The notes under the pieces were generated by a model. That model searched no databases, was not told the origin of the DNA, and was given only the letters and a program-made list of their open reading frames with translations. A DNA stretch of 64,000 nt from the NCBI GenBank assembly GCA_965662735.1, contig CBFIIU010000009.1, positions 20,522 through 84,521 on the forward strand, read 5' to 3'. Numbering within the stretch: the stretch's first letter is position 1; every line of letters starts with the position of its first letter. This DNA is from JAYODZ01 sp965662735 (GTDB lineage Bacteria; Pseudomonadota; Alphaproteobacteria; RS24). Below are positions 60,175 through 64,000 of the stretch, piece by piece. The position numbers and the translations under genes were made by a program.

Positions 60175-61149
60175 TTACGCAGCAAATTTAGCGAGGCGCT
60201 CTTTAATGATGGCGTCGGCTTCAGACATGATGCCGTCAATTAATTGCTTGGTTGTTGGAATGTCGTGGATCAGTCCAGCGACCATACCGCATGACCAGGC
60301 ACCGGCATCCATCGCCCCTTCCGTCATAATTTTTGGATAAACCCCGCCCACCTCAGCGGCAATATCCTCAATTTTGAGGGCGTCGCCCAAGGCCTTTTCT
60401 TTGGCGATCACTTCCTCGACGGCAGCATTGTTCAATACGCGTTCGGTGTTGCGCAAGGGGCGCATAATTAATCGTGTGTCCAGCTCGCTGGCAGCAACAA
60501 TCGCATCTTTCACGTTTTGATGAACAGGGGCTTCGGTGGTTGCGATGAACCGCGTTCCCATATTAATGCCATCGGCGCCGAGGGCGAGCGAGGCAACTAA
60601 TTGTTTGGCATTGCCAATGCCGCCAGAAGCAAGGAATGGAATTTTAAGTTCCTCCGCGGCGCGCGGCAAAAGCACCATATTGGGAATGTCATCCTCGCCG
60701 GGGTGACCGCCGCACTCAAATCCATCGACACTCACAGCATCGCAGCCAATGTTTTGGGCTTTTAACGAATGTCGTACCGAGGTGCATTTGTGAATGACCT
60801 TAATTCCTGCCTCTTTTAAACGGGGCATATAGGCTTCGGGGCTTCGTCCAGCCGTCTCTACAATTTTGACACCGCCCGCGATAATGGCCTCGATATATTC
60901 GGGGTAGGGTGGGTTGGCAAAACCGGGCAAGAAGGTGAGGTTCACGGCAAAAGGTTTGTCGGTGAGTTGATGACACTTTGCGATTTCATTTGCGAGGTCT
61001 TCAGGGGTTCTTTGTGTGAGGCCGGTAATGGTCCCTAAGCCCCCTGCATTCGATACGGCGGCTGCTAGCTCTGCAAAACCCACATAATGCATGCCCCCTT
61101 GCATAATCGGGTGCTCAATTCCAAAAAGTTCAGTAATACGCGTTTTCAT
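60175..61149 (-). CDS. Nitronate monooxygenase / 2-nitropropane dioxygenase family
   Basis: A 324-residue FMN-dependent TIM-barrel enzyme. The N-terminus ITELFGIEHPIMQGGMHYVG is typical, followed by AVNLTFLPG near 66, GFECGGHPGEDDIPNM near 142, and the FMN-phosphate stretch LASGGIGNAKQLVASLALGADGINMGTRFI near 172 (split). It oxidises nitronates or acts as an enoyl-type oxidoreductase; many members have unknown substrates. GGAGAATGGGTCG precedes the ATG. It is divergent from the thiolase, with 184 bp between, suggesting joint control. Confidence 0.88.
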   Translation of the reverse strand: MKTRITELFGIEHPIMQGGMHYVGFAELAAAVSNAGGLGTITGLTQRTPEDLANEIAKCHQLTDKPFAVNLTFLPGFANPPYPEYIEAIIAGGVKIVETAGRSPEAYMPRLKEAGIKVIHKCTSVRHSLKAQNIGCDAVSVDGFECGGHPGEDDIPNMVLLPRAAEELKIPFLASGGIGNAKQLVASLALGADGINMGTRFIATTEAPVHQNVKDAIVAASELDTRLIMRPLRNTERVLNNAAVEEVIAKEKALGDALKIEDIAAEVGGVYPKIMTEGAMDAGAWSCGMVAGLIHDIPTTKQLIDGIMSEADAIIKERLAKFAA

Positions 61150-61333
61150 CGACCCATTCTCCCAATGATCTATCGCCCGTGTGGGGGCCCGTTTTCATTT
61201 TTCAACAAATATTCTCTCGCCCTCTTAAACGTGAGGCGAATGACTATTTAACGCTGAGCCTATACCGAAACCCGCTTGAGGTGCTACCGGTTTTTGGTCT
61301 ATGTGTAAGGCAGTTATTTAAAGGAGAGAGTAA

Positions 61334-62509
61334 ATGGCTGAGGCATATATTGTAGAAGCGTGTCGTACGGCGGGTGGCCGTAAGGGGGGCAAATTAAAAG
61401 ATTGGCATCCGGCAGATCTTGCCGGGCAGGTGCTGAATGCGCTGATCGAGCGCACCGGTGTTCCCGCGGATGCGGTCGAAGACGTGATTATGGGATGCGT
61501 CGGGCAGGCAGGTGAACAGGCGGCAAATATTGCGCGTAACGCGGTTCTTTCTTCATGCTTACCTGAAAGTGTGCCAGGCACCTCCGTTGATCGCCAGTGC
61601 GGATCGAGCCAGCAAAGCATTCACTTCGCGGCCCAAGCGGTGATGTCAGGGGTGATGGATGTTGTGATTGCGGCGGGCGTAGAGAGCATGTCGCGGGTTC
61701 CCATGGGGCTGCCGATTTCGCTACCTTTCAAAGAAGGCATGGGCTTTTACGTCGGCGAGTCGATGAAAGAGCGCTATCCCAATATTCAGTTTAGCCAGTT
61801 TACAGGCGCCGAAATGGTGGCCAAAAAATATGGTCTAACAAAAGACGATATCGATAATTATGGATACCAAAGCCACGCCCGCGCAATCGCGGCGACACAG
61901 GCTGGCGCGTTCGACAATGAGATTGTCCCGATTGAAGTTGTTGGCGAAGATGGGTCGAAAGAACTTCATAAAGTCGATGAGGGGATCCGTTTCGATGTGA
62001 GCCTCGAAGGCATTCAAGGTGTAAAACTGCTCGCCGAAGGGGGTGTGCTGACCGCGGCGACATCGAGCCAAATTTGCGATGGGGCTTCTGGAGTGATGAT
62101 CGTATCTGAGGCTGCGTTGAAAAAATACAATCTGAAGCCCATGGCACGCATCATTCATATGACCATTTTGGGTCATGATCCCGTGATCATGCTTGAAGCG
62201 CCAATCCCTGCAACACGCAAAGCGCTTGAAAAGGCTGGTCTGTCGGTCGATGATATTGATCTGTTTGAAGTGAATGAAGCCTTCGGGTCTGTGCCCGTCG
62301 CTTACATTAAGGATCTCGGCGTCGATCCAGAAAAAATCAATGTGAATGGCGGTGCGATTGCGCTGGGTCATCCATTGGGTGGGTCTGGCACGAAGCTCAT
62401 GGCAACCTTGGTCAATGCTCTGAAAGCACGTGGCGGCCGCTATGGCCTGCAAACCATGTGCGAGGGCGGCGGCATGGCGAATGTGACGATTATCGAGAAC
62501 ATGCAGTAA
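61334..62509 (+). CDS. Acetyl-CoA acyltransferase (thiolase)
   Basis: A 391-residue thiolase. The nucleophile Cys is in DRQCGSSQQSIHFAAQAV near residue 87, GGAIALGHPLGGSGTKL near 340 gives the catalytic His, and the second Cys is in QTMCEGGGMANVTIIE near 378. It cleaves 3-ketoacyl-CoA with CoA or condenses acetyl-CoA. AAGGAGAGAG lies before the ATG. No other beta-oxidation gene is next to it; it may serve the acyl-CoA pathways elsewhere. A strong terminator follows. Confidence 0.93.
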   Translation: MAEAYIVEACRTAGGRKGGKLKDWHPADLAGQVLNALIERTGVPADAVEDVIMGCVGQAGEQAANIARNAVLSSCLPESVPGTSVDRQCGSSQQSIHFAAQAVMSGVMDVVIAAGVESMSRVPMGLPISLPFKEGMGFYVGESMKERYPNIQFSQFTGAEMVAKKYGLTKDDIDNYGYQSHARAIAATQAGAFDNEIVPIEVVGEDGSKELHKVDEGIRFDVSLEGIQGVKLLAEGGVLTAATSSQICDGASGVMIVSEAALKKYNLKPMARIIHMTILGHDPVIMLEAPIPATRKALEKAGLSVDDIDLFEVNEAFGSVPVAYIKDLGVDPEKINVNGGAIALGHPLGGSGTKLMATLVNALKARGGRYGLQTMCEGGGMANVTIIENMQ

Positions 62510-62546
62510 GTGCATTTTCGACAAAATCACGCCTGAGATGGCACTG

Positions 62547-62575
62547 AAAAAAGGGAGCATGTGCTCCCTTTTTTT
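62547..62575 (+). terminator. Intrinsic terminator between thiolase and rlmB
   Basis: A run of A, GGGAGC, ATGT, GCTCCC and a run of T. The A and T arms are symmetric, so it can work in both directions for the convergent genes. Confidence 0.9.
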
Positions 62576-62643
62576 ATCGGTTTTCAGTGCGGGTTTTTGT
62601 AGGTGGCCCTATGCGCAAGCGCGATAATGATTAGCGTCTGCGA

Positions 62644-63426
62644 TTAAGCGCGTCTGGCTTGCTGGGCAATAAATAAAGCGACAGCCGCCGCATTCGATAC
62701 ATTCAACGTCGTAAAACGGCCATCGCGGCTCGAGCACGGAATTTCGGCGATAAAGTCGCAATGTTCGCGGGTCAGGCGGCGCATGCCTCGGCCTTCCGCA
62801 CCCATTACCAACACATAACCCGTATTGGCCTCAACCAAATCGGTCATATTGGTGCCGCCCTCGGCCAGACCAATAACGAAAAATCCAAGCTTTTTAAGCT
62901 GTTCAAGCGCTCGGGCAATATTTTTCACAGTGATGAGCGGAAGATGCTCTAGCGCTCCTGATGCGGCTTTAGCTAAGGTTCCGGTGAGGGCAGGGCTATG
63001 ATGATCTGCGGTGACGACGGCTTGGGCGCCAAAAACCGCGGCAGAGCGCATAATGGCGCCGATATTATGGGGATCTGTAATCTGATCCAACAAGATCACA
63101 GGCCCGCCATCCGGTGTGAGATTTTCGAGATCGACGAGAGCGAGTGGCGAAAATAGTCCAACGAGGCCCTGATGAACGGCGTCTTCAGGAGCATATCGCG
63201 CGAGTTCGCTCGCGCTAACCAATTGGACAGGCACGTCGAGGCCGTCGTTTTTCAAGCTGGCTGCCGCGTTTTGGCTCGCATAAAGCTGTTTGAGCTGGCG
63301 TTTTGGGTTGCCCAAAGCGGCCTTAACGGCATGAAAACCGTATATAATATCGTGACTGGCCGAAGCTGAATGGGAGCCACGGGACGTTTTGGACGATTGT
63401 TTGGGTGGGGGCTTGCGCTTTGTCAT
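62644..63426 (-). CDS. rlmB: 23S rRNA (guanosine-2251-2'-O)-methyltransferase
   Basis: A 260-residue SPOUT-class TrmH-family methyltransferase. A basic N-terminal tail (KRKPPPKQSSKTSRGS) precedes the substrate-binding domain (YGFHAVKAALGNPKR near 28). Catalytic motifs are LLDQITDPHNIGAIMRSAAVFG near 115 (motif 1), LVMGAEGRGMRRLTREHCD near 205 (motif 2) and IPCSSRDGRFTTLNVSNAAAVALF near 228 (motif 3, split). ATG 63426 has AGAGG upstream and is preferred to the frame start 63444. It is divergent from the tRNA-Tyr/tRNA-Gly/tuf unit, a common alphaproteobacterial order. Confidence 0.93.
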   Translation of the reverse strand: MTKRKPPPKQSSKTSRGSHSASASHDIIYGFHAVKAALGNPKRQLKQLYASQNAAASLKNDGLDVPVQLVSASELARYAPEDAVHQGLVGLFSPLALVDLENLTPDGGPVILLDQITDPHNIGAIMRSAAVFGAQAVVTADHHSPALTGTLAKAASGALEHLPLITVKNIARALEQLKKLGFFVIGLAEGGTNMTDLVEANTGYVLVMGAEGRGMRRLTREHCDFIAEIPCSSRDGRFTTLNVSNAAAVALFIAQQARRA

Positions 63427-63601
63427 ACGACCTCTTATAACCACGCTACGAACTCAGGGCAATGCGCTCCTCGCGCCGCATTTATATCAAGGGAATGCGG
63501 GGGGGGCGTGTGCTTTGTATTCGTTAAACGCATTTATGAGGTATGACAAACAAGTGGTCTGCGGAGCAGGCGAGGCGCCGGAAACGGCGTTGATCCAGTG
63601 A

Positions 63602-63686
63602 GGAGAGGTGCCCGAGTGGCTAAAGGGGACGGGCTGTAAACCCGTTGGCTATGCCTACGTTGGTTCGAATCCAACCCTCTCCACCA
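63602..63686 (+). tRNA. tRNA-Tyr (anticodon GTA)
   Basis: Acceptor arms GGAGAGG (63602) and CCTCTCC (63676-63682) pair, discriminator A, CCA encoded at 63684-63686. The anticodon GTA is at 63636-63638 in the loop CTGTAAA. The long variable arm and TTCGAATCC T-loop fit a class II tRNA-Tyr of 85 bases. Confidence 0.96.
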
Positions 63687-63723
63687 CCCACCGGCAACGG
63701 GCGGGAATGGATATCGCTAACAG

Positions 63724-63797
63724 GCGGGTGTAGCTCAATGGTAGAGCAATAGCCTTCCAAGCTGAAGATGAGGGTTCGATTCCCTTCACCCGCTCCA
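63724..63797 (+). tRNA. tRNA-Gly (anticodon TCC)
   Basis: Acceptor arms GCGGGTG (63724) and CACCCGC (63787-63793) pair, discriminator T, CCA encoded at 63795-63797. Anticodon TCC at 63756-63758 in CTTCCAA; T-loop GGTTCGATTCC. The length is 74 bases. The tRNA lies 37 bases after tRNA-Tyr and was probably cut from a joint transcript with tuf. Confidence 0.95.
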
Positions 63798-63923
63798 AGC
63801 AAGAGGATCTCAACGGGGGTCTTTGGGAAGACACTGGGGGTTGCTTCGGAACCGCGTTCTGAAAATTAAGCCAGCTTTGCCGAAGGAGCTGAGGCAAAGC
63901 ATTACAAAGCGAGGAATGGCGTC

Positions 63924-64000
63924 ATGGCGAAAGAGAAATTTGAGCGGAATAAGCCGCATTGCAACATTGGCACGATTGGTCACGTTGACCATGGCAAGAC
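63924..64000 (+). CDS. tuf: Elongation factor Tu, 3' partial (cut by window end)
   Basis: The first 25 residues of EF-Tu: MAKEKFERNKPHCNIGTIG followed by HVDHGKT, the start of the GTP-binding P-loop. GAGGA lies eight bases before the ATG. The gene runs out of the window. Its place just after tRNA-Tyr and tRNA-Gly suggests transcription with them. Confidence 0.97.
   Translation, partial: MAKEKFERNKPHCNIGTIGHVDHGK

Overview
The window reads as chromosomal DNA of a free-living, probably marine alphaproteobacterium. The lineage signs are a DksA that keeps only one of the four zinc-finger cysteines, a recA gene preceded by a GAAC-N7-GTAC box close to the alphaproteobacterial LexA motif, carboxyspermidine-type polyamine synthesis, a CcsR/cuckoo-like CCUCCUCCC hairpin, and the order rlmB / tRNA-Tyr / tRNA-Gly / tuf. 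GC content is moderate and gene density is high. I see no phage, transposon, integron or CRISPR. Two runs of N (3675-3771 and 49629-49729) interrupt genes without breaking their reading frames. The order cannot be fixed from this sequence; Parvibaculum-like or SAR116-like groups are possible.

Layout. 1-7.1 kb: an acyl-CoA carboxylase catabolic operon (carboxyltransferase, AtuE-like hydratase, biotin carboxylase/BCCP, TIGR03084-like protein, acyl-CoA dehydrogenase) facing a thioesterase. 7.1-12.7 kb: a GIY-YIG protein, then a four-gene polyamine operon that takes arginine through agmatine and putrescine to spermidine via carboxyspermidine. 12.7-20.8 kb: a candidate anti-Shine-Dalgarno small RNA, an exported DUF3604 protein, zinc ABC transporter parts znuB/znuC, a SnoaL-like protein, a Baeyer-Villiger-type flavin monooxygenase, and divergent from it a PQQ/heme c alcohol dehydrogenase. 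20.9-22.6 kb: a compact three-gene TolQ/ExbB-like plus ExbD/MotB-like membrane operon of unknown job. 22.7-30.1 kb: a GPH-type transporter, a methyltransferase, a translationally coupled glycosyltransferase / methyltransferase / toroid-protein operon, an epoxide-hydrolase-like enzyme and a dipeptide epimerase.

30.3-44.1 kb is mainly housekeeping: ferredoxin, chorismate mutase, ferredoxin-NADP reductase, pgsA, uvrC, folB with a FolM/pteridine-reductase-like SDR, uvrB, an aspartate-type aminotransferase, a MoxR/CoxE pair, dksA and recA. 44.2-52.0 kb: class II DAHP synthase, glutamine-dependent NAD synthase, gltX, citramalate synthase, psd and pssA. 52.0-64.0 kb: an RND efflux pump, gamma-glutamyltransferase, TrhO, a GST, nitronate monooxygenase, thiolase, rlmB, two tRNAs and the start of tuf.

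The most unusual feature is a set of short tandem repeats that recur at gene ends. Most have a 12-bp period, but the unit sequence differs at each place (24135, 30093, 40148, 48815, 52038; related 13-bp and 17-bp arrays at 36378 and 44218). They touch stop codons and, in one case, form the first codons of a gene. The three-gene proton-channel-like operon and the CCUCCUCCC hairpin RNA are the next most interesting items.
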